From: Desulfovibrio psychrotolerans
Lineage (GTDB): Bacteria > Desulfobacterota > Desulfovibrionia > Desulfovibrionales > Desulfovibrionaceae
Assembly (NCBI RefSeq): GCF_013340305.1
Contig: NZ_BLVP01000036.1
Location: forward strand, 1-64,000
Direction of reading: 5' to 3'
Length of the DNA stretch: 64,000 bases
Shown: positions 17,306-26,866 of the stretch, piece after piece
Position numbering within the stretch: the stretch's first letter is position 1
Layout of the letters: each line of letters opens with the position of its first letter
Made by a program: the position numbers and the translations under genes
Notes under the pieces: model-generated
What the model saw: the letters and a program-made list of their open reading frames with translations, nothing else
Database searches by the model: none
What the model was told of the DNA's origin: nothing

Positions 17306-18550
17306 ATGTCCGCAAATCCGGTTCAAAGGCGGGGGATGACAGTTCTGCGTGCCGCGTTTCGATGTCTGGTCGCAGTGATGCTGCTGGCTGTTTTTGCGGC
17401 AGGTGCCCATGCGCAGGAAGCGCTGCTGGAACCTTTGGCGCAGGCGGCGCAGGGCGGGCGTTGGGAAGAACTGCAAAAACAGGCTCAGGCCATGGCCGCA
17501 GACGACGAGCTTTCCGCCACGCAACGCGGGCAGGCCTATACCTTTCTGTCCCTTGCGCACATCAATCTTTCTCAGCCCGGTCCTGCGCTGGACGCAGCGG
17601 ATGAAGCCGTGCGTATCCTTCCCGATCATGCCCGCGGCTGGCTCATGCGCGGCACGGCGTATATGATGCTGCGGCAGCTTGCCAGCGCGGAAGAGGATTT
17701 TCGCAAGGCAGTGCGTGTGGATTCCGGCATATGGGAGGCCTACCGTAATCTTGCGGAGCTGTCTCAGGCGCGGGGAGACATGCCCGGTGCGCTGGATTGG
17801 TTCGGCAAGGCGGTGGAATATGCACCGGGCAATACGGATTTGGCCACCGAATACGCGCTCCTTCTGCACGGAATGGGTTTGCACAGTAAGGCGGAAACAG
17901 CATTAACGGATGTGATCGGTCTGGTGCCTCAGGCGCCGGGGCCTTACAACAACCGGGGCATGGTGCGGCTGGCGCAGGGGCGTTTTGATGATGCCCTGGC
18001 AGATTTTACACGGGCCATCCTGCTCGACCCGGCTTTTGAAGAGGCGCGGGTGAACAGGGGGAACGTGCTGCGGGTGTTTAAGCGCTATAAAGAATCTCTG
18101 GCAGATTTCACGCAGGGGCTGGAATCCCGTCCGGAGTCTGTGAAATTGCTTGTGGGACGCATGTATACGCGGGCAGAAATGGGCGACTATGCCGGAGCCG
18201 CGCAGGATATTGCCGCCGCATACCGTCATGCCAATGTGGACCCTTACGTTCTGAACGAATATGCGTGGTTTCTGGCCACCTGTACCGATGAAGGCGTGCG
18301 AGACGGCGCACGGGCCATGCAGCTTGCGCGCGAGGCTATAGGGCTTTCCGCAGGACCCATTCCCGGCTATTACGATACGCTTGCCGCCGCATTTGCCGAA
18401 GCCGGCGAGTTTGAGAACGCTGTGGCGGCGCAGAAGCAGGCCATCTCATTTGGTGCGCAGGCGGGATTGCTGCAACGGCAGCTGGAAGAATGGGCAGAAC
18501 GTCTGGAAGGCTACGAGCACGGCCTGCCATACAGGAACAACGTGCCATAG
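17306..18550 (+). CDS. Secreted tetratricopeptide-repeat protein
   Basis: 414 residues from ATG 17306, which has GGAGG upstream. A signal peptide covers residues 1-36 (VMLLAVFAAGAHAQ). About eight TPR units follow, with repeated A-x-x-x-Y/F and D/P boundaries such as RGWLMRGTAYMMLRQLASAE and PYNNRGMVRLAQGRFDDAL. TPR arrays mediate protein contacts, so it probably acts as a periplasmic scaffold, but nothing shows its partner. It begins 28 bases after the deacylase stop. Confidence 0.85.
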   Translation: MSANPVQRRGMTVLRAAFRCLVAVMLLAVFAAGAHAQEALLEPLAQAAQGGRWEELQKQAQAMAADDELSATQRGQAYTFLSLAHINLSQPGPALDAADEAVRILPDHARGWLMRGTAYMMLRQLASAEEDFRKAVRVDSGIWEAYRNLAELSQARGDMPGALDWFGKAVEYAPGNTDLATEYALLLHGMGLHSKAETALTDVIGLVPQAPGPYNNRGMVRLAQGRFDDALADFTRAILLDPAFEEARVNRGNVLRVFKRYKESLADFTQGLESRPESVKLLVGRMYTRAEMGDYAGAAQDIAAAYRHANVDPYVLNEYAWFLATCTDEGVRDGARAMQLAREAIGLSAGPIPGYYDTLAAAFAEAGEFENAVAAQKQAISFGAQAGLLQRQLEEWAERLEGYEHGLPYRNNVP

Positions 18551-18722
18551 CGGGTGCAGCGGCAAAGCGGCCATGAACTGCGGCGTGGCCAGGTTCAGGC
18601 TTCGCATATGCCCTCACCATTGCCCGCAGGAAGCTGAACGGAACAATGCCTTCACCTAATTTCCATCTTTGAACAACCTGCGGAGCAGGAGCACCGAATT
18701 TCCGAAGGAAAGGAAACAGAGA

Positions 18723-19565
18723 ATGGCTGACAACAAGAAAAATCAACGCGGAGGCGCTTCGTCTGCCTCGTCCGCCTCGTCCGGTGTCTCGTCAGGTGTC
18801 TCGCCCGTTGTCGCGTCAGTTGCCTCGCCCGCTGCAGCAGGGCGCAAACCCGCCACAAAAAAGTCCGCTGCGGTCAAACCGGACAAGGCCCAACAGGCGG
18901 AAAACCCTGTGGAAAATTACTGGCGGCTGCGGCTTGCGGACCTTAAACTGGCGTTGGAATCCAATAACTTTGTCGTACATATGGCCCCGGATGCGGCTGC
19001 GGCAGGGCACCTGTTCATGGAAGAAATTCTTCCCTCTTTGCCGGGAGCGCAGGAGGGCGTGAAGACAGTCGCCTTCGGCGGGTCAATGACCCTGTTCGCA
19101 ACCGGGGTGGCGGATGCTGTGCGCAGCGCCGCCGGGGTAGAAGTCATTGATACCATGGATAAAACCGTTCCTTACGAAACGGTTCTGCTGCGGCGCAGGC
19201 AGGCCCTGCTGGCCGATGTGTTCCTTACCGGCACCAACGCCGTGACGGAATGCGGCAAGCTGGTGAATCTGGATATGATAGGCAACCGCACGGGGGCCAT
19301 CACCTTTGGTCCCACCCATGTGGTTCTTTTCATCGGACGCAACAAGGTGGTGGATACGGTGGAAGACGCCATGGCGCGCATCAAGGAATATGCCGCACCC
19401 ACCAACACCATGCGGCTGGGTAAGAAAACGCCGTGCAGGCAGACATCGCGCTGTATGGACTGTGCCAGCCCTGAACGTATCTGTAATGTATGGACGATTA
19501 CCGAAAAATCCTTTCCCAAGGGACGCATTCATATTGTACTGATAAACGAAGAGGTTGGATTATAG
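18723..19565 (+). CDS. LUD-domain (LutC/DUF162-like) protein with low-complexity N-terminus
   Basis: 280 residues. Residues 8-60 are a Ser/Ala/Val-rich, then Lys-rich, low-complexity tail. The rest is a LUD domain, related to lactate-utilisation proteins LutB and LutC (VKTVAFGGSMTLF, DVFLTGTNAVTE, MIGNRTGAITFGPTHVVLFIGRNKV). The C-terminus has four Cys (CRQTSRCMDCASPERIC) that could bind a metal or an iron-sulfur cluster. The start at ATG 18723 follows AGGAAAGGAAAC. It lies upstream of the SucCD gene, separated by 143 bp. Confidence 0.85.
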   Translation: MADNKKNQRGGASSASSASSGVSSGVSPVVASVASPAAAGRKPATKKSAAVKPDKAQQAENPVENYWRLRLADLKLALESNNFVVHMAPDAAAAGHLFMEEILPSLPGAQEGVKTVAFGGSMTLFATGVADAVRSAAGVEVIDTMDKTVPYETVLLRRRQALLADVFLTGTNAVTECGKLVNLDMIGNRTGAITFGPTHVVLFIGRNKVVDTVEDAMARIKEYAAPTNTMRLGKKTPCRQTSRCMDCASPERICNVWTITEKSFPKGRIHIVLINEEVGL

Positions 19566-19708
19566 GCAGGGCCACTGGGTCCTTTCAGCAGCCAGCTAGG
19601 GAGCGTTCTGCCCGTAGAGGGGAGAAGGCGGAAGATGACAGCCGGATAATCCAGCGCACACGGCCCGGAACCGCAAAGCTGCAACCCTTCAGCCCCGGAC
19701 GGAGAATC

Positions 19709-21796
19709 ATGTTCCTGAACGAACACCTCAGCAAGCAACTCTTTGACGCAGCAGGCATCCGCATCCCGCAGGGGGTGCTTATCACACCGGACAATGTGGA
19801 CATGCCGCAGGATATGCCGCCGCCGTGGTATCTCAAGGCACAGGTGCTCACCGGCGGACGTGGCAAGGCAGGAGGCATCCTGCGGGCGGACACGCCGCAG
19901 CAGTTTGCGGAGCACGCGCAGGCCATTTTCAATATGCGCATTAAAGGGCACAGGGTGCCCTTTATCCGCGTGGAAGCCGCCACAGACATACAGAAGGAAT
20001 GTTATCTATCCTTTGTGCTTTCCCGTGAGCGCCGCGACCTGCTGCTGACCACAAGCCGCGCGGGCGGGGTGGAGGTGGAATCCGCCACAGGGCTGGCAAA
20101 ACCGCTCATCCAGCGGGTGCCCATAGACGCAGGACTGCGCGAACACCATCTGCGGGCCGCTTTTTTCGAGATGAAGGCAGACGCCCGTTTCTGGCCCGGA
20201 TTCCGGGAGCTTGCCACCAAGCTTTACGCGGCCGTGCGTGATAACGGACTGCTGCTGGCAGAGATCAACCCGCTGGTGCTTACGGCAGAGGGCGAGTGGG
20301 TGGCTCTGGATGGCAAGGTGGAACTGGATGACAACGTCGTGGACATGCGGCCCGAGAGCCTTGGCCACTACTACACGCCTGAACACCATTCCCGTGAAGA
20401 GACTCTGGCCCGCGAGGCGGGGCTCAGTTACGTGGAACTGAAGGGCTGGGTCGGCATTCTGGTCAACGGAGCCGGGCTGGCCATGGCCACGATGGACCTG
20501 CTGAACTTCAATGGCCTTTCCGCCGCAAACTTCATGGATCTGGGCGGCGCGGCCAACCGCGAACGTATGCAGCGGGCGCTGGATTTGCTGTTTCGAAATG
20601 ACAATGTACGGGCCGTATTCATCAATCTGTTCGGGGGCATCGTTTCCTGTGCGGAGGTTGCCCGTGCCCTTCTGGCGGTGCTGGGAACGGACCGCGCCCC
20701 CAAGCCGCTTGTGGTGCGCATGGCAGGGCATGAGTCCGGAGAAGGACGTGAGCTGCTCGCCAAGGCCGCGCACCCGGATGTGTTTATCGCCGCAGAGATG
20801 AACGAGGCACTGGACGTTTTACGGAGCATGAAACCCGCAGATGCCCCCGTGCTGCATTTCCCCCTCGCGGATGAGGATCTTCCTGTTGCCATTCCCCCGG
20901 CCTGCATTCCGTCCGGCCGCAGGGGTGGCATACGTCTTAATAAGGAGTCCGGTGTGCTGGTGCAGGGCATAACCGGCAAGGTGGCGCAACGGCACGTTCA
21001 GCTTATGCAGGAATACGGCACGCGCATTGTTGCCGGTGTTACTCCTTTCAAGGGCGGCACAGATGTTCTGGGGGTTCCGGTCTATAACTCCGTGCACGAG
21101 GCGTGCAGGCAACACGATATTGCCGCTTCCATCATTTTTGTACCGGCTCCCTTTGCGCCGGATGCCGTGCTGGAGTCTGCAGCGGAAGAGGTGCCGTGGG
21201 TGGTGTGCATAACGGAGGGCATTGCACAGGCGTCCATGCTGTCCGCCCTGAAGAACATTGCCCCCTCTCCCACGCGGGTCATCGGTCCCAACACGCCCGG
21301 CATTATCGTGCCGGGGCAGACCAAGATAGGCATCATGCCGGGGTACGTGTTCACTCCGGGTAATGTGGCCGTATTCTCACGGTCCGGTACGCTCACATAC
21401 GAGGCGTGTGCCCGCCTCTCCGCCGCAGGGATAGGGCAGTCCGTTTCCGTGGGTATCGGGGGGGATTCGTTCATCGGTTCCAGCTTCATAGACCTGTGCG
21501 AACTGGTACGCGATGATGATGAAACCCGTGCCGTGTTGGTGCTGGGCGAGGTGGGCGGCTCTGCTGAAGAAGATCTCGCCCGCTATGTGCGTGAGACGGG
21601 CTTTGAAAAGCCCGTTATTTCCTTCGTGGCTGCCCGTACGGCTCCCCCCGGAAAACGCCTTGGGCATGCGGGAGCCATTCTGGATGAGCGTACAGGAGGG
21701 GTGGAAGGAAAGCTGCAAGCCATGCGTGATGCAGGCTTTACCATCTGCCCGGACCTTGAGCGGTTGCCGGGACTGGTGCGGCGCGTGATGTGCTGA
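19709..21796 (+). CDS. Fused succinyl-CoA synthetase-type ligase (SucC-SucD)
   Basis: One polypeptide of 695 residues carries both halves of a CoA ligase. Residues 1-390 are beta-subunit-like: an ATP-grasp domain (WYLKAQVLTGGRGKAGG, ALDGKVELDDN) and a ligase domain (NGAGLAMATMDLLNFNG, FINLFGGIVSCAEV). Residues 410-695 are alpha-subunit-like: a CoA-binding Rossmann domain (VLVQGITGKVAQRH) and the phosphohistidine segment GKRLGHAGAI (His653). It forms succinyl-CoA, or another acyl-CoA, reversibly with ATP. ATG 19709 has GGACGGAG upstream. The 143-bp leader after the LUD gene holds some pairing potential, but I can name no riboswitch in it. Confidence 0.88.
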   Translation: MFLNEHLSKQLFDAAGIRIPQGVLITPDNVDMPQDMPPPWYLKAQVLTGGRGKAGGILRADTPQQFAEHAQAIFNMRIKGHRVPFIRVEAATDIQKECYLSFVLSRERRDLLLTTSRAGGVEVESATGLAKPLIQRVPIDAGLREHHLRAAFFEMKADARFWPGFRELATKLYAAVRDNGLLLAEINPLVLTAEGEWVALDGKVELDDNVVDMRPESLGHYYTPEHHSREETLAREAGLSYVELKGWVGILVNGAGLAMATMDLLNFNGLSAANFMDLGGAANRERMQRALDLLFRNDNVRAVFINLFGGIVSCAEVARALLAVLGTDRAPKPLVVRMAGHESGEGRELLAKAAHPDVFIAAEMNEALDVLRSMKPADAPVLHFPLADEDLPVAIPPACIPSGRRGGIRLNKESGVLVQGITGKVAQRHVQLMQEYGTRIVAGVTPFKGGTDVLGVPVYNSVHEACRQHDIAASIIFVPAPFAPDAVLESAAEEVPWVVCITEGIAQASMLSALKNIAPSPTRVIGPNTPGIIVPGQTKIGIMPGYVFTPGNVAVFSRSGTLTYEACARLSAAGIGQSVSVGIGGDSFIGSSFIDLCELVRDDDETRAVLVLGEVGGSAEEDLARYVRETGFEKPVISFVAARTAPPGKRLGHAGAILDERTGGVEGKLQAMRDAGFTICPDLERLPGLVRRVMC

Positions 21797-21810
21797 AGAC
21801 AGCATTCTGG

Positions 21811-21853
21811 TAAAAAATGCGCCCCCGTTCCGGTATGGAGCGGGGGCGCTTGT
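21811..21853. terminator. Bidirectional terminator, sucCD / GT39
   Basis: A 9-bp GC stem (GCGCCCCCG and its complement) is flanked by TTGTTTTG on the plus strand and by a T6 run on the minus strand. It lies between the convergent sucCD and glycosyltransferase genes. Confidence 0.85.
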
Positions 21854-21876
21854 TTTGCTGGGTATCAGCTGGACGG

Positions 21877-24318
21877 TTATTCTGCGGCGGGAGGGGTGGT
21901 CTCGGTCATGGGGGCGTCCTGCGTGGCGGTTGGCTCTGCAGCATCGCCCATGTCGGCTTTGCCCGTGCTTTCCGCACTGGTCGCATTGTCCGTACTGGCC
22001 CTACTGTCCGTACTGTCCATGTTGACCATGTTGTCCGTGTTGTCCGTGTTGTCTGTGCTTGCAGTACCGTCCGTATTACCCGTGCCTTCGGCATTGTCCG
22101 CATTACCCGTGCCTTCGGCACCGCCCGTATTACCCGTGCCTTCGGCACTGTCCGGGGGAGCCGCCAGTTCCGGGGTGCTGCGCCGCACAGCGAGCAGGTA
22201 TTCATTATCCGGCTTGGGGTCCACCAGCATCTGGCGGTGCACTATTTCCATGTCGCCGGGCTTGGCGGGCCATTCTTCCCAGTGCTTTTTGCGCATGGCT
22301 ATCACCGCGTCCGGGTGTGTTGCCACAAAGTCGTCCAGCTCGGCCCATTCGTTGGTCTCAAAGATGTTGGTCTTTGCATAGTAGGTGTAGGTTCCGGAGT
22401 AGATGCGGTAGCTGGCGGGCGCAAAGCCGTTCTGAATGTAGCTGCGCATGACCACCGCCTGTGCCTTGGGGCTCATGATGCCGTCCAGCGAGGGGGCGGT
22501 GATGATGCCGAGAGGCAGAATGAAGGCCGTAACAAGGGCTGTTAGCAACACAAGTCCGCCCTCCGCGCGCCGGGGGGCCACCATCCACAGGATAGCGGCG
22601 CACAGGGCGGCAATGGCCGCAAGGTATTGCCATCCCCCTATGTCCGCATGGAACGGGTTGTTGAAAAACTGTACGTAGATCAGTCCCCCCGCTATGCCCG
22701 CGAACAGCAGCGCGAACAGGCGGAACATGAGGCGGCAGCGGCCGGGCGTCAGGCGTATAAGGCCGCGTGCAATAAGAATTGCCATGGGCGGCAGAAGCGG
22801 CATGAGATAGACCGGCAGCTTGATGCTGACGGCAGAAAGCAGCGCAAAACCGGAAAGCAGGGTAATCCACAGGTATGCTGTGCCCATGCGCTCAGGCTGG
22901 CGCGTGGCCCAGAGATTTTTGTAGAACTGCAGGCCGAACAGACGCTCCCACGGCACGGTGATAAGGAGGAATGTCCACGGCGTCATGATTCCGGCAAATG
23001 CGCCGAAGTAGAACCACCATGGTTGTCCATGATGCCATGTGTCTGTCGCGCGTTTCACAATCTGCTGCTGGAAGATGTTGCGCAGGTAGTCCGGGTCTTC
23101 GGTAAAGTAGGCGGCGGCAACCCATGCCAGACAGACAGATACCATGACCCCGAAACCGATGGCCACATCCCAGCCCATCAGCCGCTTGAAGCGTAGCCGC
23201 CAGAGAGTGAACAGCACGGTGGAAAGGATGGGGAAGGCAAGGCCCAGTGGCCCCTTGGTGAGCGTGGCAATGCCTGCCAGCGCGAATCCTGCCACTATCC
23301 AGCCGAAGGCGCTTTCCTTCTGCCAGCCCTTGAGCAGGCAGAGGTGCGACAGGGTGATGAACGTGGCAAAGAGCAGGTCCATGCGCGAATAGTGCATCAT
23401 GCCCACGGTGAAGAACGTAGTCAGCAGCACAAGGCCTGCCGCCAGCGAAGTTTTCTTGTCCTCCCCCGTCACCCGCGCCAGCAGGTAGGTGGCCCATACA
23501 AAGAGCAGGCCGGAGACAGCGGCCCCCAGCATGAACAGCTTGGGCGAGGCTTCTCCCACCAGAGGGTGCAGGGCGGCAAGGAGCCAGAAATATACCGGGG
23601 GTTTATCAGGGTAGGGCACGCCGTTCAGGTACAGAACAATCCATTTCCCTGCGCTCACAACATGCTCATACACGTTGGCGTAGCGGATTTCGTCCGAGAA
23701 CCACAGGGCACGGGTATCCAGCGTGAACCATGTCTGCACTGCCACAATGGCGGCAAGAGTCAGCAGGGGCAGAAAGGCCAGCGCGTCAAATCCGTGGTCC
23801 AGCAGGTTCTTGGCTGGTGGCGCGGTTTCCTGCACAGAGGAGCTGGGGCCATGCTGCCGCGCCTTGTTGGAGAACCATCCCCCCATGGGGCGCTTTCTCT
23901 TGTTCCGGGCGGATGCAGGGGTTAGAACAGGCTCCTGCACTGGTTCTTGGTCCGCCTTCTGCTCCGGTTCCTTTTTCGGCTCCCGCGTAGGCTCCGGCTT
24001 AGGTTCCGGCTTAGGCTCTGGCCTATGCGTCTCGGCACCGTCTCCGGCGGGGGCGGAAATGGCAGCTTCAGGGGAAGAGGCCTGTAGTTGTCCTTCGGGC
24101 ATATCGATCTGCGGCGCATCAGCGCCAGTCGCGCCAGTTGCATCAGGTACATCAGGGGCGCAGGGGCAGCATTCGCCGGGATGTGCAGGCTCCTGTCCGG
24201 GGCGCACCGCGTGCTGCCTTTCTGCGGCGGGAGCAGCGGAATCGCCTCCCGCAGCACCTGCTGCATCGTTCGGCAAGGGCCAGTCCTGTGACGTGGGGCG
24301 GTCGGGCTTATCGGTCAT
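21877..24318 (-). CDS. GT39/ArnT-like membrane glycosyltransferase with long disordered tails
   Basis: 813 residues from ATG 24318. The core (about 180-690) is a multi-span membrane GT-C enzyme of the dolichyl-phosphate-mannose/ArnT type. A conserved Asp-Glu pair lies in the first large loop (LWFSDEIRYAN), and HYSRMDLLFATF and PDKPPVYFWLLA are typical. Such enzymes move a sugar from a polyprenyl-phosphate donor onto lipid or protein at the periplasmic face. The first 170 residues are Pro/Glu/Lys-rich, and the last 80 are an Asn/Thr/Gly/Asp repeat tail. It overlaps the upstream PAP2 gene by 11 bases, and a lipid phosphatase partner fits polyprenyl-phosphate recycling. Confidence 0.85.
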   Translation of the reverse strand: MTDKPDRPTSQDWPLPNDAAGAAGGDSAAPAAERQHAVRPGQEPAHPGECCPCAPDVPDATGATGADAPQIDMPEGQLQASSPEAAISAPAGDGAETHRPEPKPEPKPEPTREPKKEPEQKADQEPVQEPVLTPASARNKRKRPMGGWFSNKARQHGPSSSVQETAPPAKNLLDHGFDALAFLPLLTLAAIVAVQTWFTLDTRALWFSDEIRYANVYEHVVSAGKWIVLYLNGVPYPDKPPVYFWLLAALHPLVGEASPKLFMLGAAVSGLLFVWATYLLARVTGEDKKTSLAAGLVLLTTFFTVGMMHYSRMDLLFATFITLSHLCLLKGWQKESAFGWIVAGFALAGIATLTKGPLGLAFPILSTVLFTLWRLRFKRLMGWDVAIGFGVMVSVCLAWVAAAYFTEDPDYLRNIFQQQIVKRATDTWHHGQPWWFYFGAFAGIMTPWTFLLITVPWERLFGLQFYKNLWATRQPERMGTAYLWITLLSGFALLSAVSIKLPVYLMPLLPPMAILIARGLIRLTPGRCRLMFRLFALLFAGIAGGLIYVQFFNNPFHADIGGWQYLAAIAALCAAILWMVAPRRAEGGLVLLTALVTAFILPLGIITAPSLDGIMSPKAQAVVMRSYIQNGFAPASYRIYSGTYTYYAKTNIFETNEWAELDDFVATHPDAVIAMRKKHWEEWPAKPGDMEIVHRQMLVDPKPDNEYLLAVRRSTPELAAPPDSAEGTGNTGGAEGTGNADNAEGTGNTDGTASTDNTDNTDNMVNMDSTDSRASTDNATSAESTGKADMGDAAEPTATQDAPMTETTPPAAE
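22073..22153. repeat. Three tandem 27-bp repeats inside the GT39 gene
   Basis: Three adjacent 27-bp units, each beginning RYATTACCCGTGCCTTCGGC, encode near-identical nonapeptides ending AEGTG. Shorter 9-bp TTGTCCGTG repeats lie just to the left (about 22031-22057). All are in frame, so copy-number change would only lengthen or shorten the tail. Confidence 0.8.
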
Positions 24319-24928
24319 CTCGGTCTCGGTTCCAGAAGAGGTGTATGAGAAACGCGGCAAAACTGCCTACAAGAATGCCAAAAAAAACATCGCTTGTATG
24401 GTGCATCTCCAGATACACCCGCGAAAAACCCACAAGCGCACCGTAGCAACCCAGCAGCAGGGGCATGCCTGTGTGGCGGAAAAAAAAGGCCAGCGGCACG
24501 GTGTTGCCAATAATTTCTGCGGTGTGTCCCGAAGGCATGGAGTTGTATCCGCCGCTCAGCGACCACGGGGCGTACAGCCCGTCCACGCCGGGGCGGGGGC
24601 GGCCTATGACTATTTTGAAAACGCGCACGAGCAGGAAGGAGACCAGCAGCTGAATAACCAGCCATATGATGACAAACCGCGTTAAACGGGCATCGCCGTT
24701 ACGGCGTCCGGCATAAAGAATCGCTGCGTAAACGATATACAGAGCCGGGTTTCCCCAGTCCGTAACAACTTTCATGAACCGGGTCAGGTCCGGGTTGCCG
24801 CCCCTGACCTGCCGGAAAAACTGCACCACCTCATCACCTGTTCCGATAAACAACGTAACGCAGGCAAGGACGGTGAACAGGGGCAGGATGCAGAGCAGAT
24901 GCTGAACAAATGGGTAGCGGTTGCGCAT
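24308..24928 (-). CDS. PAP2-family phosphatase
   Basis: Membrane phosphatidic-acid phosphatase type 2 family enzyme, 206 residues with about six membrane segments. The three catalytic motifs are intact: KIVIGRPRP, SMPSGHT, and SRVYLEMHHTSD with the catalytic His. It probably dephosphorylates undecaprenyl pyrophosphate or a related lipid on the periplasmic side. It heads a two-gene unit with the GT39 enzyme and overlaps it by 11 bases. Confidence 0.92.
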   Translation of the reverse strand: MRNRYPFVQHLLCILPLFTVLACVTLFIGTGDEVVQFFRQVRGGNPDLTRFMKVVTDWGNPALYIVYAAILYAGRRNGDARLTRFVIIWLVIQLLVSFLLVRVFKIVIGRPRPGVDGLYAPWSLSGGYNSMPSGHTAEIIGNTVPLAFFFRHTGMPLLLGCYGALVGFSRVYLEMHHTSDVFFGILVGSFAAFLIHLFWNRDRDDR

Positions 24929-25081
24929 GCGGCCTTATACGGCGAATTACCCCGCAAGTGAAGAAAAAGGTTCTTCTGACTGAGGGTGAAAAAGAATACG
25001 ATACGGGTTGACGCATAGCCTCCCGGGGTGTAGCTCATTCACCCCTGTTCCCTTCAACCGATATGCTTTACGGAAAAATCG

Positions 25082-26533
25082 ATGCTTGCTGCCTTGAAAA
25101 GACGCTGGTCATCACCCGGCGGTTACCGCGATGTGCTCCGTGTGGGGCTGCCCCTTGTGGTGAGTCTTGGCTCCACCACGGTCATGGAATTCACTGACCG
25201 CGTGTTCCTGAGCCATTATTCTCAGGACGCCATTGCCGCCTCCATGCCCGCCGCCATGACCAATCTGGTGTTCCTGCTGTTCTTCATAGGTGTGGGAAGC
25301 TACGTGAACGTGTTCATCGCGCAGTACGACGGCGCGGGGTCCCGCACCCGTGTTGGGGCCGCGCTCTGGCAGTCCATCTATTTTTCCATGTTCGGCGCCG
25401 TGGTACTGGCGTCCATGGCCTTTTTCGCTGAGCCCATCTTCCGGATGGCAGGGCATTCGGAATCCGTATTCCGCATGGAGGTTACCTACTTCCGCATCCT
25501 TTCGGTGGGCAGCGGGCTGGCCCTTGCCGCAAGCTGCGTTGGCTGCTTTTTCAGCGGCCGCGGCATAACCAAACCCAATATGATGGTGAATGTCATAGCC
25601 ACCGCCATCAATATTCCGCTGGATTACGTGCTCATCTTCGGGGTGGGGCCGTTCCCGGAAATGGGCATTGCCGGTGCGGGCATTGCCACAGCCTCGTCGT
25701 GGGGCATGCAGCTTGCCATGTATTGCTGGCTGGTGTTCACCCGGAAGAATGACTGTGCATACGCGGTGCGGCGGGCGCGGGCTTTTGACAGGCCGCTTTT
25801 CATGCGCATGATGCGCTTCGGGCTGCCCAGCGGGGTGAACGCCTTTTTTGACCTGTTCGCCGTGGCCTTTTTCATCTTCATGGTGGGGCGTCTGGGGCGG
25901 GCTGAGCTTGCGGCTTCCAATATCGTGTTTTCGCTTGATACGGTGGCCTTTCTGCCCATGATAGGGCTTAATATCGCCATTTCCACCCTTGTGGGGCAGG
26001 CTCTCGGGCGCGGCAGGCCGGAAGAGGCTGTGCGGGCCACGTCCAGCACTCTGCATATTGCCATGGTCTGGATGGGCAGCATGGCAGTGCTGTTTGTCAC
26101 CGCACCGGAATGGCTGCTTTCCGTTTTCCGTCCTGAAGCAATGCCCGGCGGGGCCGATGCGGTGTGGTTTGCGCAGGTGGAGCAGGCGGGTGTGGTGCTG
26201 CTGCGTTTTGTGGCGTTATACAGCCTGCTCAGTTCCACCATGCTGGTCTATTTCGGAGCGGTGCGCGGCGCGGGCGATACGGTGTTCGTCATGTGGGCCA
26301 TTATGCTCAGCGCCATCCTGCTGCTTGCCGTTCCCATCTATGTGGCTCAGGCTTTTTTCGGGGCCGGGCTGAACACGCTGTGGGGCATATTCACCCTGTA
26401 CGTGGTCGTGCTTTCCGTGGTGGCGTACCTGCGCTATCATCGCGGCCCGTGGAAGACCATGCTGGTCATAGAACGACCCGCCGCTGATGAGGCTGTGCCG
26501 GATAAGACTATTCCACCGCAGCCACCTTGCTGA
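25082..26533 (+). CDS. MATE-family multidrug/metabolite efflux transporter
   Basis: 483 residues, about twelve membrane segments. Family features include VGLPLVVSLGSTTVMEFTDR near the N-terminus, the internal homology between halves, and PLDYVLIFGVGPFPEMGIAGAGIATA in the middle. MATE proteins export cationic compounds with Na+ or H+ gradients. The last 26 bases overlap the convergent MTH1187-family gene, so the final PPQPPC tail is encoded against the other strand. Substrate unknown. Confidence 0.92.
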   Translation: MLAALKRRWSSPGGYRDVLRVGLPLVVSLGSTTVMEFTDRVFLSHYSQDAIAASMPAAMTNLVFLLFFIGVGSYVNVFIAQYDGAGSRTRVGAALWQSIYFSMFGAVVLASMAFFAEPIFRMAGHSESVFRMEVTYFRILSVGSGLALAASCVGCFFSGRGITKPNMMVNVIATAINIPLDYVLIFGVGPFPEMGIAGAGIATASSWGMQLAMYCWLVFTRKNDCAYAVRRARAFDRPLFMRMMRFGLPSGVNAFFDLFAVAFFIFMVGRLGRAELAASNIVFSLDTVAFLPMIGLNIAISTLVGQALGRGRPEEAVRATSSTLHIAMVWMGSMAVLFVTAPEWLLSVFRPEAMPGGADAVWFAQVEQAGVVLLRFVALYSLLSSTMLVYFGAVRGAGDTVFVMWAIMLSAILLLAVPIYVAQAFFGAGLNTLWGIFTLYVVVLSVVAYLRYHRGPWKTMLVIERPAADEAVPDKTIPPQPPC

Positions 26534-26792
26534 GCATGCCGTACTCCCTGCCTCTGCGGGCATCCACCTTCAGGGTCATGTAGATGCGGTCACAGTCCGT
26601 TTCCAGTTCCCGGTAGCAGGCGGAAACAGTGTTCATCACGTCGTCCCATTCGCCCTCCATGACCGTGCCCATGGGGTTGAGCTGGAACATGAGGCCGCTG
26701 GACCGGATGACGCCGAGCACGCGTTTCACATACGGGCTTACGCTGTCGCCCTTGTCCATGGGAAAGATGGAGAGTTCGGCAATAACGGACAT
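26508..26792 (-). CDS. MTH1187/YqgV-family thiamine-binding-type protein
   Basis: 94 residues forming the ferredoxin-like fold of the MTH1187 family (VIAELSIFPMDKGDSVSPYV, then LNPMGTVMEGEWDDVM, then RIYMTLKVDARRG). Members bind thiamine or related small ligands. It ends inside the last codons of the MATE gene, in convergent overlap. The start at 26792 follows a GGGAGGCATCC-type site on the minus strand. Confidence 0.88.
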   Translation of the reverse strand: MSVIAELSIFPMDKGDSVSPYVKRVLGVIRSSGLMFQLNPMGTVMEGEWDDVMNTVSACYRELETDCDRIYMTLKVDARRGREYGMLSKVAAVE

Positions 26793-26866
26793 GGATGCCT
26801 CCCGAAAATCTGTTTTTTCCGAGGAGGCATCCTAGCCGGCATTGCGTCGCAGATAAAGGCCGGAAA

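Noticed and set aside
19566-19708. Cobalamin-like or other riboswitch before sucCD (GCCACTG and purine-rich elements)
   Set aside because: GCCACTG occurs, but the preceding GGGAA, GTGC and CCGCAACTGT elements and a proper B12 box are absent, so the resemblance is too short.
24308-24685. Plus-strand open frames across the PAP2 gene
   Set aside because: The minus-strand product carries all three catalytic motifs, so the other frames are shadows.
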